NCBI RefSeq assembly: GCF_014851685.1
Contig: NZ_JACVAC010000024.1
Location: 1-57,761 of the forward strand
Direction: 5' to 3'
Length of the DNA stretch: 57,761 nucleotides
DNA from: Pseudomonas sp. PDM05
Lineage (GTDB): Bacteria; Pseudomonadota; Gammaproteobacteria; Pseudomonadales; Pseudomonadaceae
Shown here: in pieces, positions 50,440 to 57,577 of the stretch
Position numbering within the stretch: position 1 is the stretch's first letter
Layout: every line of letters begins with the position of its first letter
Notes under the pieces: generated by a model
Seen by the model: the letters and a program-made list of their open reading frames with translations, nothing else
Database searches by the model: none
What the model was told of the DNA's origin: nothing
Made by a program: the position numbers and the translations under genes

Positions 50440-51822
50440 TCACCGCCCCTGTGCCCCAGCCACGGTTTGCCCGGCAATCACCCCACGCAACACCTGCGCA
50501 ATAGCCTGGGCCTGTTGCGCCGTTGCCACATTAGTGAACCCCATCAGCAAGCCCTGTGGCCCCGGTTCAATCGCCCACCGCGACAACGCCTGCAGTGCCA
50601 GGCCCGCCTCATTCGCTGCCTGCGCCACCGCCTCGTCCGGCACCGCGACCACCAAGCGTGCCAACAGATTAATCCCGCCCGCCTGCTCATCGACCCGCAG
50701 GACATCCGCGCAATGGGCCTGCAACGCCTGCACCAACAGCCCGCGTCGCTGCGCATACAACTGACGCATTTTCTTCAGGTGCCGGGTGAAATACCCCTGC
50801 TCGAGAAAATCCGCCGCGGTCAGTTGCAACAGTTGCGCACAGCGTTGCTGCAACAACTGCGCACTGCGCTCAAACGCCGCCACCAAGGCGTTCGGCACCA
50901 CCAGGTAGCCCAGGCGCAAACCGGGGAACAACATCTTGCTGAAGCTACCGGCGTAGATCACCCGGTCGTCGTGATCCTGGCTCTTGAGCGCGGCCAGCGG
51001 TTTGCCGTGATAGCGGAATTCGCTGTCGTAATCGTCCTCGACCACCCAACTGCCCTGCGCCGCTGCCCAGCCCAGCAAGGCCTTGCGCCGCGCCGGGCTC
51101 AGCGCCACGCCGAGCGGGCTCTGGTGCGCCGGCGTGACCAGCGCCAGCCGCGCCTGTGGGCTGCGCAGGATGCCCTGGCCCACATCCAGCCCATCGCGGT
51201 CCACCGGCACCGGCACCAGTTGCAAGCCTTGATGGCTCAACAGCTGCCGTGCATGCACGTAACCCGGGTCTTCGAACCAGCAGCGTTGCCCGGGCATGTC
51301 CAGGGCGTCACAGACCAGGGTCAGGCCCGCCGCATAACCGGCGCAGACAAACACCTGATCCGGCGAACACTCCACGCCCCGGTACAACGCGAGGTAACCG
51401 GCGATGGCCACGCGCAGGGCTTGTACGCCGCGCACGTCGCCCATGGCCAGGCTGTCGGCATCGGTGCGGCGCACTTGCTGGGTGACCAGCCGGGCCCACA
51501 GCTTGCGCGGGAACGCGTCCAGTGCCGGCACGCCCATTTGCAGCGGCAACGGTCCGCTGGGGACGGGCGCCGGCACGGGCGCAGGCTTTACCGCGATCTG
51601 GGGCAGCGTCGTCGCAATCACCGTACCGGCCTGCCCGCGCGCCTCAAAAAAACCTTCGCTGACCAGCAACTGATACGCCGTCTCCACCGTGCCCCGCGCC
51701 ACCTTGAGTTCCTGGGCCAGCGCCCGCACCGACGGCACCCGCTCGCCGGGGCGCAATTGGCCCTGGTCGATGGCCTGGCGAAAACGCCGGTAGATTTCCT
51801 GGTATTTGGGCAGTGACGACAT
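50440..51822 (-). CDS. MocR/PdxR-type GntR regulator with aminotransferase domain
   Basis: A 460-residue protein. The N-terminal winged helix is YQEIYRRFRQAIDQGQLRPGERVPSVRALAQELKVARGTVETAYQLLVSEGFFEARG. The rest is a fold-type I aminotransferase domain with PLP sites: EDPGYVHAR, DDYDSEFRYHG and the lysine in GSFSKMLFPGLRLGY. The start at 51822 (MSSLPKYQ) aligns with the usual distance to the helix-turn-helix; frames reaching 51864 or 51888 are possible but would cover likely operator repeats. It is divergent from the AhpD-like gene, so that cluster is its likely target. Confidence 0.88.
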   Translation of the reverse strand: MSSLPKYQEIYRRFRQAIDQGQLRPGERVPSVRALAQELKVARGTVETAYQLLVSEGFFEARGQAGTVIATTLPQIAVKPAPVPAPVPSGPLPLQMGVPALDAFPRKLWARLVTQQVRRTDADSLAMGDVRGVQALRVAIAGYLALYRGVECSPDQVFVCAGYAAGLTLVCDALDMPGQRCWFEDPGYVHARQLLSHQGLQLVPVPVDRDGLDVGQGILRSPQARLALVTPAHQSPLGVALSPARRKALLGWAAAQGSWVVEDDYDSEFRYHGKPLAALKSQDHDDRVIYAGSFSKMLFPGLRLGYLVVPNALVAAFERSAQLLQQRCAQLLQLTAADFLEQGYFTRHLKKMRQLYAQRRGLLVQALQAHCADVLRVDEQAGGINLLARLVVAVPDEAVAQAANEAGLALQALSRWAIEPGPQGLLMGFTNVATAQQAQAIAQVLRGVIAGQTVAGAQGR

Positions 51823-51863
51823 CGCGGGCGGGCTCGGCGGGTAAACAGGGCCAAGTCTGATCA

Positions 51864-51885
51864 TGTCCCAACCCACTTGTCCAAT
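51864..51885. promoter_or_regulatory. Direct repeats between MocR and AhpD-like genes
   Basis: TGTCCCAA (51864-51871) and TGTCCAA (51879-51885) are direct repeats 15 bp apart, 42 bp upstream of the MocR start and about 70 bp before the AhpD-like start. Paired direct repeats are common MocR binding sites, so this is a candidate operator. Confidence 0.4.
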
Positions 51886-51956
51886 CATGCCCCTGTCGAC
51901 TGGCCGGGCGAGCCGCGAAAATGGCGCATCTGTTCAACCACCTAAGGAACCTTCCC

Positions 51957-52433
51957 ATGAAAGACCGTCTTGATTACGCCCAGGCCGCCCCCGCCGGTTA
52001 CAAAGCCCTGGGCTCGGTGCACAGCTACGTGCATGGCTGCGGCCTGGAAAAGGAATTGATCGAACTGGTGTACCTGCGCATCTCCCAGCTCAATGGCTGC
52101 GCCTATTGCCTGGACTCCCATTCCCGCGACCTGCTCAAGCAAGGCGTGAGCCTGGAAAAAATCATGCTGGTGGCCGCCTGGCACGAAGCCTCGCCGCTGT
52201 TCAGCCCGCGTGAACGTGCCGCATTGGCCTGGGCCGAATCGGTTACTCAAGTGGCCCAGACCCACGCGCCGGACGCCGATTACGCCGCCGTCGCCGCAGT
52301 CTTCAATGACAAGGAAGTCGCCGACCTGACCCTGGCCATTGCCCTGATGAACGCGCTGAACCGCGTCGGTATCAGCTTTCGCAAGGTGCCGGCAGCGGTC
52401 AAGGCCCATCTGGAGAACCTCAGCTATGCATGA
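51957..52433 (+). CDS. AhpD-like carboxymuconolactone decarboxylase family protein
   Basis: A 158-residue soluble protein of the AhpD-like fold. The redox signature CAYCLDSH (CxxC..xH) lies near residue 48, followed by FSPRERAALAWAESVT and LTLAIALMNALNRVGISF, the usual helices. These proteins are peroxidase-type helpers active through the cysteine pair. AAGGA precedes the ATG at 51957. It heads a tight cluster: the next gene overlaps by eight bases and the third by four. Confidence 0.9.
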   Translation: MKDRLDYAQAAPAGYKALGSVHSYVHGCGLEKELIELVYLRISQLNGCAYCLDSHSRDLLKQGVSLEKIMLVAAWHEASPLFSPRERAALAWAESVTQVAQTHAPDADYAAVAAVFNDKEVADLTLAIALMNALNRVGISFRKVPAAVKAHLENLSYA

Positions 52434-52866
52434 GCACGTCGACTTCGTGCCCGTGGAAAGCGACGCCGACTGCCTCGCCAGCTTTCAGTTGATGCAGCAA
52501 CTGCGCCCGCACCTGACGGACGCCACCGCGTTCGTCGCGCAGATCCAGCGGCAACGGCAGAACGGCTACCATCTGCTGGCCGCCCGTGAAGACGCCAAGG
52601 TGATCGGCCTGGCCGGCTACCGGCTCAGCGAGAACACCCTCTACGGACGCTTCATCTATGTCGATGACTTGGTGGTAGATGCCAGCCTGCAGCGGCGGCG
52701 TCTGGGTGAGCAACTGCTCGAGCGGGTCCGCGAGCAAACCCGCGCCCTGGGCTATCGCTACCTGGTGCTGGACACCGGCATGCACATGGCCATGGCCCAA
52801 CGTTTCTACTTCCGCCAAGGCCTGTTGCCGCGCGGCATGCATTTTTCCCAGGATTTAAGCCAATGA
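52426..52866 (+). CDS. GNAT-family N-acetyltransferase
   Basis: A 146-residue protein. The acetyl-CoA binding segment is DDLVVDASLQRRRLGEQLLERVREQTRALG (motif A with RRRLGEQL), preceded by VIGLAGYRLSEN and followed by YLVLDTGMHMAMAQRFYFRQGL. The substrate is unknown. It overlaps both neighbours, so translation is coupled. Confidence 0.88.
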   Translation: MHEHVDFVPVESDADCLASFQLMQQLRPHLTDATAFVAQIQRQRQNGYHLLAAREDAKVIGLAGYRLSENTLYGRFIYVDDLVVDASLQRRRLGEQLLERVREQTRALGYRYLVLDTGMHMAMAQRFYFRQGLLPRGMHFSQDLSQ

Positions 52867-53456
52867 CCCGCGCCCTGCTGCTCAGTTTCAGCCCCCACGG
52901 CAAGTCGGCCCAGAACTTCCAACTGGCCCGCAACCTGCTCAGCGACTGCCTGCCCGACGCGCAGGTCAGCGAGCGCGATTACGGCAGCCAGGCCCTGCCG
53001 CCGCTGACCTGCGAATACGCCTGCGCCCTCACTGGCGCTGACGACGGCAGTGAGGACGCCACCGCGCTGTCGGAACAATTGATCGTCGAGTTGGAAGCCT
53101 GCGACCTGCTGGTCATCTGCACCCCGGTGCACAACTTCACGGTGCCGGCGGCGCTCAAGGGCTGGATCGACCATGTGGTGCGCATCCACCGCAGCTTCAC
53201 GGTGAACGAGCGGTTTGAAAAAATCGGCCTGCTCGACGACCGGCGCACCTTTGTACTGGTCAGCTCGGGCAACGCCCGCAAGGGGCATGAGCCGGACTTT
53301 TTGACGCCGTATCTGAGCGCCATCCTGTCTATCGTGGGCATCCGCAGCGTGGAGTTCGCCTACCTGGGCGCCATGGTGCGCGGTGAAGAAGCGGTCAGCC
53401 AGGCCGTGGCACAGGCACATCGGCAACTGTCCGAGGCAATCAGCTCTGGTCTATAA
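52863..53456 (+). CDS. FMN-dependent NADH-azoreductase-like flavodoxin-fold protein
   Basis: A 197-residue flavodoxin-fold oxidoreductase. LLLSFSPHGKSAQNFQLARNL at the start, CDLLVICTPVHNFTVPAALKGWIDHVVRIHRSFT near residue 85 and RRTFVLVSSGN near 135 are the AzoR-family FMN-site blocks. It is clearly more distant from E. coli AzoR than the gene at 42218. It overlaps the GNAT gene by four bases and ends the three-gene cluster. Confidence 0.85.
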   Translation: MTRALLLSFSPHGKSAQNFQLARNLLSDCLPDAQVSERDYGSQALPPLTCEYACALTGADDGSEDATALSEQLIVELEACDLLVICTPVHNFTVPAALKGWIDHVVRIHRSFTVNERFEKIGLLDDRRTFVLVSSGNARKGHEPDFLTPYLSAILSIVGIRSVEFAYLGAMVRGEEAVSQAVAQAHRQLSEAISSGL

Positions 53457-53460
53457 AATT

Positions 53461-53487
53461 AATGGCGCTAGAATCAGCGCCATTCTT
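53461..53487 (+). terminator. Terminator-like hairpin after the azoreductase-like gene
   Basis: AATGGCGCT and AGCGCCATT pair perfectly around a six-base loop, followed by CTTT. The T-run is short, so some read-through into patB is possible. Confidence 0.6.
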
Positions 53488-53516
53488 TGCGCCAGCCCCC
53501 CTGATACGAGCCGCCC

Positions 53517-54662
53517 ATGAGCTTTGATTTCGACACGATCCACCCCCGCCACAACACAGGCAGCACCAAATGGAGCCGCTACCCGGCGGATGTGCTGCCG
53601 ATGTGGATCGCCGATATGGACATCGCCGCGCCGCCCGCCGTGCTGCAAGCCCTGCGCGAACGCCTCGACCAGCAGATCCTCGGCTACAGCGTAGCCGGCC
53701 CGGATGTGCGCGAGGCCATCGTCGCCGACTTGTGGCACAAGTACGCCTGGCGCGTGCAGCCCGAAGACCTGCTGTTCCTGCCCGGCGTCGAGCCCGGCTT
53801 CAACATGGCGCTGCACGCATTCGTGCAACCGGGCCAGCCGGTGGTGCTGCAAACCCCCAACTACCGGCCGATCCGCCTGGCGCCAGGGCACTGGAACCTG
53901 CCGAAAATCGAAGTGCCATTCGAACTCGTCAACGGTGAATACCTCACGCCCCTGCCCGCCCTGCGCGATGCCTTGAGCGGCGCCGGTGCACTGCTGCTGA
54001 GCAATCCGCACAACCCCATGGGCAAGGTGTTTCCCCGCGAAGAACTGCTGGCCGTGGCCAATGCCTGCCTGGAACAGGGCGCACTGATCATCAGTGACGA
54101 AATCCACGCCGAACTGTGCTTCGACGGCCGCCGCCACATCCCCACCGCCAGCCTCAGCCCGCAGATCGCCGAGCGCACCATCACGCTGATGTCGGCGAGC
54201 AAGGCCTACAACGTCGCGGGCCTCAAGACCTGCTTTGCGGTGATCCAGAACGCCGAGATCCGCGAGCGCTTCAACAATGCCCGCTGCGGCATGGTCGACA
54301 GCGTCAGCCCCCTGGGCCTGGAAGCCACCCGTGCCGCCTACAGCCAATGTGGCGAGTGGCTCGACGCACTCAAGGGCTACCTGCAAGCCAACCGCGACTA
54401 CCTGCTCGACGCCGTGAACAGCCGCCTGCCGGGCGTAGTCATGCACGCGCCGCAAGGCACTTTCCTGGCCTGGCTCGATTGCAGCGCCCTGGGCCTGGAC
54501 GACCCGCAGCGGTTTTTCCTGGAACAGGCCAAGGTCGGGTTGAGCGCCGGGATCGAATTCGGCGATGACAGCCAGCAATTCGTGCGCCTGAACTTCGGCT
54601 GCCCACGGGCCTTGCTGGAAGAAGGTTTGCAGCGAATGGAGCATGCCCTGCGCGGTCGGTAA
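53517..54662 (+). CDS. patB: PatB/MalY-type PLP-dependent C-S lyase
   Basis: A 381-residue fold-type I enzyme. It opens MSFDFDTIHPRHNTGSTKW, the classic PatB/MalY start, then LPMWIADMDI. LLLSNPHNPMGKVF, ISDEIHAEL and the catalytic lysine in SASKAYNVAGLKTCF (about residue 230) follow. It cleaves C-S bonds of cystathionine, cysteine or cysteine conjugates to ammonia, pyruvate and a thiol. It lies 60 bp after the azoreductase-like gene with a hairpin between, so it has partial or separate expression. Confidence 0.9.
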   Translation: MSFDFDTIHPRHNTGSTKWSRYPADVLPMWIADMDIAAPPAVLQALRERLDQQILGYSVAGPDVREAIVADLWHKYAWRVQPEDLLFLPGVEPGFNMALHAFVQPGQPVVLQTPNYRPIRLAPGHWNLPKIEVPFELVNGEYLTPLPALRDALSGAGALLLSNPHNPMGKVFPREELLAVANACLEQGALIISDEIHAELCFDGRRHIPTASLSPQIAERTITLMSASKAYNVAGLKTCFAVIQNAEIRERFNNARCGMVDSVSPLGLEATRAAYSQCGEWLDALKGYLQANRDYLLDAVNSRLPGVVMHAPQGTFLAWLDCSALGLDDPQRFFLEQAKVGLSAGIEFGDDSQQFVRLNFGCPRALLEEGLQRMEHALRGR

Positions 54663-54665
54663 GCC

Positions 54666-54693
54666 ATGTGGGAGGGGCTCGCCCCTCCCACAT
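54666..54693. terminator. Hairpin between convergent patB and molbindin genes
   Basis: ATGTGGGAGGGGC and GCCCCTCCCACAT are perfectly paired over thirteen bases with a two-base loop, three bases after the patB stop. It can end transcription from both sides and resembles a short REP. Confidence 0.8.
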
Positions 54694-54704
54694 TTGAGTG
54701 GGAT

Positions 54705-54920
54705 CTACAGCTTGGCGATGGACACTTCGGTGGACTTCACAAAGGCAATCACTTCACTGCCCACTTTCAATTCCAGGTCACGCACCGAGCGGGTGGTGAT
54801 CACCGAAGTGACGATGCCGGACGCCGTCTGTACGTCGATTTCGGACACCACTTCGCCCAGCAGGATCTCCTTGATCACGCCCTTGAACTGGTTGCGCACG
54901 TTGATCGCTTTAATGGTCAT
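54705..54920 (-). CDS. Molbindin (single TOBE/Mop domain)
   Basis: A 71-residue protein made of one Mop domain: MTIKAINVRNQFKGVIKEI, then VVSEIDVQTASGIVTSVITTRSVRDLELKVGSEVIAFVKSTEVSIAKL. Such molbindins form hexamers that store molybdate or tungstate in the cytoplasm. AAGGAAA lies seven to eight bases before the ATG at 54920, so a longer frame from 54974 is not used. The upstream region is AT-rich with a palindrome. Confidence 0.92.
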   Translation of the reverse strand: MTIKAINVRNQFKGVIKEILLGEVVSEIDVQTASGIVTSVITTRSVRDLELKVGSEVIAFVKSTEVSIAKL

Positions 54921-55023
54921 GTCGGCTTTCCTTTTGGCTGTTGGGTCAATCCGCACGAATGCGCAGGCCTTCAAGATGCCGCAGGCGGCAAAAACCTAAA
55001 AGGAATATATAAATCTTTATTTA

Positions 55024-55035
55024 TTCCATATGGAA
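55024..55035. promoter_or_regulatory. AT-rich palindromic region upstream of the molbindin gene
   Basis: TTCCATATGGAA is a perfect 12-base palindrome in a strongly AT-rich 65-bp block (about 54996-55052), unusual for this GC-rich window. TTTATAT-type tracts flank it on the minus strand, as in ModE-type or other operators. It is about 105 bp upstream of the molbindin start and just after the FecR stop. The regulator is not known. Confidence 0.4.
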
Positions 55036-55052
55036 ATATAAAGCAGCATTTC

Positions 55053-55955
55053 TCAGGTGAGAGTGACCCAGTAACGCGTTCGCGCCTGCACCTTGAAGCC
55101 CAGGGTCGAGGCCAGCAGGTTGAGGATGCGGTCGGTGTCGTCCAACTGAAAACTGCCGGTGACGCGCAACCCCTCCAAACGCGGGTCCCAACGCAAGACA
55201 CCCGGGCGGTAGCGCTGCAACTCGCGCAAGAAATCCCCCAGCGCCTGATCCTGCGCAGTCAGCACACCATCACGCCAACCCAGTTGCAGCACATCAAACG
55301 CCACCGACGCGCCAAGGCCCGTGGCTTGAAGCGACGCTTGCTGGCCACCGTGCAACGTCGTCGAGTGCCCATTGAGGTCGCGCACCTGCACCGCGCCCTT
55401 GAGCACCGAGACCCGGCAGCCCGACGCCAATTGCCGCACACCCACCTCGGCCTGGCTGACCGTCAGTTCGCCATACCGGGTCTGAAGCGTCATTGCACTC
55501 ACGCCCGGCACGTTCAACGCCAACTCGCCTTCCACCAGCCGGATGTGCCGTGGCGCCACGTCCACGGCAGTGGCGGTATTGAGTTGCAGGCTGGCGCCGT
55601 CGCCCAGGGCCATGCGCGTGCGCTCACCCGTGGCGGTGTGCAGGTCTGAGCGCCACACGTCGATGGGTAACTGGCGGCTGATCAACCACGCGGTCGGCAC
55701 CAGAGCCGCCACGCCCAAGGCACGCTTGAGCACGGCGCGCCGCCCCGGTTGCGGACGGTCGAGGCTGGCCAGCGCCAACGCCTGGGGCAACCCGCCGAAC
55801 CGCTGGCGCAGGGTCTGGGCTTTTTGCCAGGTCTGTTCGTGCTGCGGATGGCTGTCGCGCCAGTGCTGCAGGGCGAGGTGATCACGCTCGGTGGCCGCGC
55901 CGGACTCCAGCAGCGCCAACCATTGCGCGGCGGCACGGGCGACGTCGCGGTTCAC
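55053..55955 (-). CDS. FecR-family anti-sigma/transmembrane sensor
   Basis: A 300-residue protein. The N-terminal cytoplasmic DUF4880 domain has AAQWLALLESGAATERDHLALQHWRDSHPQHEQTWQKA. A TM helix lies near 77-95 (VLKRALGVAALVPTAWLI). The periplasmic FecR domain follows with GERTRMALGDGASLQLNTATAVDV and GELALNVPG, and a C-terminal STN-like segment FLRELQRYRPGVLRWDPRLEGLRVTGSFQLDD. It starts at GTG overlapping the sigma stop (GTGA). It transmits a surface signal from a TonB receptor to the sigma factor; no receptor gene follows. Confidence 0.9.
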   Translation of the reverse strand: MNRDVARAAAQWLALLESGAATERDHLALQHWRDSHPQHEQTWQKAQTLRQRFGGLPQALALASLDRPQPGRRAVLKRALGVAALVPTAWLISRQLPIDVWRSDLHTATGERTRMALGDGASLQLNTATAVDVAPRHIRLVEGELALNVPGVSAMTLQTRYGELTVSQAEVGVRQLASGCRVSVLKGAVQVRDLNGHSTTLHGGQQASLQATGLGASVAFDVLQLGWRDGVLTAQDQALGDFLRELQRYRPGVLRWDPRLEGLRVTGSFQLDDTDRILNLLASTLGFKVQARTRYWVTLT

Positions 55956-56458
55956 AGGTCCACCAGCAAACAGTGTTCATAGGCCTGGGCCATATAGCGT
56001 TTGACCGTGCGTTCGGACACCTCCAGGCGTGCGGCAATCTCGCGATAACCCAGGCCTTCCAGCTGGCTCCAGAGAAACGCGCGGCGCACCAGCACTGGCA
56101 AGCCATCAAGCAATTCATCCAGTGCTTGCAGGGTTTCCAGCAACACCCAGCGCTGTTCCGGAGACGGCACGCAGGCTTCGGGCAAGCTGGCAAGCGCATT
56201 CAGATAGGCCTGTTCCAGGCTACGGCGCTGATGAAAATTGACCAGCAGGCGCTTGCCGACTGTCACCAGGTACGCCCGTGGCTCCTGCATCTGCGCAAGC
56301 GGCTGGGCACTGGCCAGCACGCGCAAAAACGTATCCTGGCTCAGGTCCGCCGCATCCCAGGCATTGCCCAGGCGCCGGCGCAGCCAGCTTTCCAGCCAAC
56401 TGCGGTGGTCGCGGTAGAGGCTGGATAACGTCAGTTCGGGGGCGACAGCATCATTCAT
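55952..56458 (-). CDS. FecI-like ECF sigma factor
   Basis: A 168-residue sigma-70 family protein. Region 2 is LSSLYRDHRSWLESWLRRRLGNAWDAADLSQDTFLRVL, then PRAYLVTVGKRLLVNFHQRRSLEQAYL; region 4 is LDGLPVLVRRAFLWSQLEGLGYREIAARLEVSERTVKRYM. This is the iron-starvation FecI/PupI/PvdS-type. The ATG at 56458 is used; a TTG at 56467 is possible. A Fur box lies 30 bp upstream, so iron limitation should switch it on. Confidence 0.92.
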   Translation of the reverse strand: MNDAVAPELTLSSLYRDHRSWLESWLRRRLGNAWDAADLSQDTFLRVLASAQPLAQMQEPRAYLVTVGKRLLVNFHQRRSLEQAYLNALASLPEACVPSPEQRWVLLETLQALDELLDGLPVLVRRAFLWSQLEGLGYREIAARLEVSERTVKRYMAQAYEHCLLVDL

Positions 56459-56488
56459 GGCAAGCAACCTGCAAGGCGCGATTATATC

Positions 56489-56507
56489 TCAAATGAGATT
56501 CATTCTA
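56489..56507 (-). promoter_or_regulatory. Fur box upstream of the ECF sigma gene
   Basis: The sequence AAATGAGATTCATT contains both AATGA and TTCATT arms of the Fur consensus; I count 12 of 19 positions over the full site. It lies about 31 bases before the ATG at 56458. Confidence 0.6.
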
Positions 56508-56603
56508 TTTAATATCGCTACTGCATACCATGATCTTTTCAACATGCCGTTTAGAGCATCGCCGCCTTCTGCCGCAGCAGGTCGATAAACAACCCCAGTC
56601 GGC

Positions 56604-57245
56604 TCACACCCCGCCGACTTCCTTGATCACAAACGTCGTCGGCATGATCTTGAGCACCGAGAGCTTGAACTGGCGATTGTGTTTCCTGAATGTCCACACC
56701 GGCAGGTCTTCCCGGGTGTCGAGCGTTTCTACGTGCTCCTCGGAGTCGGGCAGCGTCAAGAAAAAATCCACCGAGGAATTCAATGGCCCCAAGGAATAGC
56801 CGCCCATCCTGATACTGACCCCGAGGCGCTCATCGGACCAGTTCCCACCTTTTGTCATGACGATATTCATCGGTGGTAACGGGCTGGGGATTGCGCTGAC
56901 CTTGGCCGTCAGATCGGCCAGTTGTTGCTGTAGCTGCTGATAGTCAGCTTTCGGCACGTAGAGGCTGTGGATTTTGTCGATGGCGACGTAGTTTTTTTCA
57001 ACATCGACCTTGCTCAAATAGTCCGACGATACCTTGGCAAGTGGGAGGTATGACTCGGCAAGCACGGTCCGCGAAACGTAGTTTTCCATCAGTTCCGCGG
57101 ACGGGATAAAGTTGTCTGCCGCGCCGAATTTAAGGCCGAACAGTGAGGCCGCAGCGGTAAATGCCGCCCACAGGCCGGCCGCGACGATAATGATCAGCGG
57201 CCAGGAATAAGTGGTGGGCGTGGGTGTAGGTGCACCTTGAGTCAT
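56604..57245 (-). CDS. Membrane-anchored hypothetical protein
   Basis: A 213-residue protein with one TM helix near residues 16-38 (WPLIIIVAAGLWAAFTAAASLFG), after a short Thr/Pro-rich cytoplasmic start. A helical, coiled-coil-like part (residues about 50-115) includes YVSRTVLAESYLPLAKVSSDYLSKVDVEKNYVAIDK, a near-repeating pattern with a period of about ten to eleven residues (ENYVSRTVL, ESYLPLAKV, SDYLSKVDV, KNYVAIDKI, SLYVPKADY). The C-terminal half looks beta-rich. AAAGGACG precedes the ATG. Not recognised. Confidence 0.7.
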   Translation of the reverse strand: MTQGAPTPTPTTYSWPLIIIVAAGLWAAFTAAASLFGLKFGAADNFIPSAELMENYVSRTVLAESYLPLAKVSSDYLSKVDVEKNYVAIDKIHSLYVPKADYQQLQQQLADLTAKVSAIPSPLPPMNIVMTKGGNWSDERLGVSIRMGGYSLGPLNSSVDFFLTLPDSEEHVETLDTREDLPVWTFRKHNRQFKLSVLKIMPTTFVIKEVGGV

Positions 57246-57412
57246 ACGTACTGACGTCCTTTTCTAGAAACTGAGCCTTGCGTGTCACGATTGACAACGA
57301 CCGCTCTGGTTCAACGGTTTGAGCGCCAACAATATCACTAGGCCACCACCCCTGACAGGGGAATGCCCCTGCGACGATCAATACACTCTCGTTCGTTGAC
57401 CCATCCCCGCAC

Positions 57413-57458
57413 ACACCATATAGTGTGCCCACAAACAGAACAGACCACTACATAGTGT
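57413..57458 (+). promoter_or_regulatory. Paired NrdR boxes upstream of nrdB
   Basis: Box 1 ACACCATATAGTGT (57413-57426) and box 2 CCACTACATAGTGT (57445-57458) are 32 bp apart centre to centre, about three helical turns. Both fit the NrdR consensus ACACWATATAKTGT. They lie about 120-165 bp before nrdB, in an otherwise gene-free 332-bp gap (57246-57577), and imply repression by NrdR when dATP/ATP is high. Confidence 0.8.
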
Positions 57459-57577
57459 GCAGCATCGGTATTTACCGACCACACTACGCGCAGTATTTCA
57501 ATGCCTAGTAGCCTGCAAATCGAATATTTTTGGACGGGTTCACACGCCGTCAGAACAGACCAGGAAGGAGTATTTCA

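Noticed and set aside
48719..50764. 681-aa plus-strand ORF over ggt
   Set aside because: It is the antisense frame of the ggt gene; ggt has a full signal, nucleophile motif and length.
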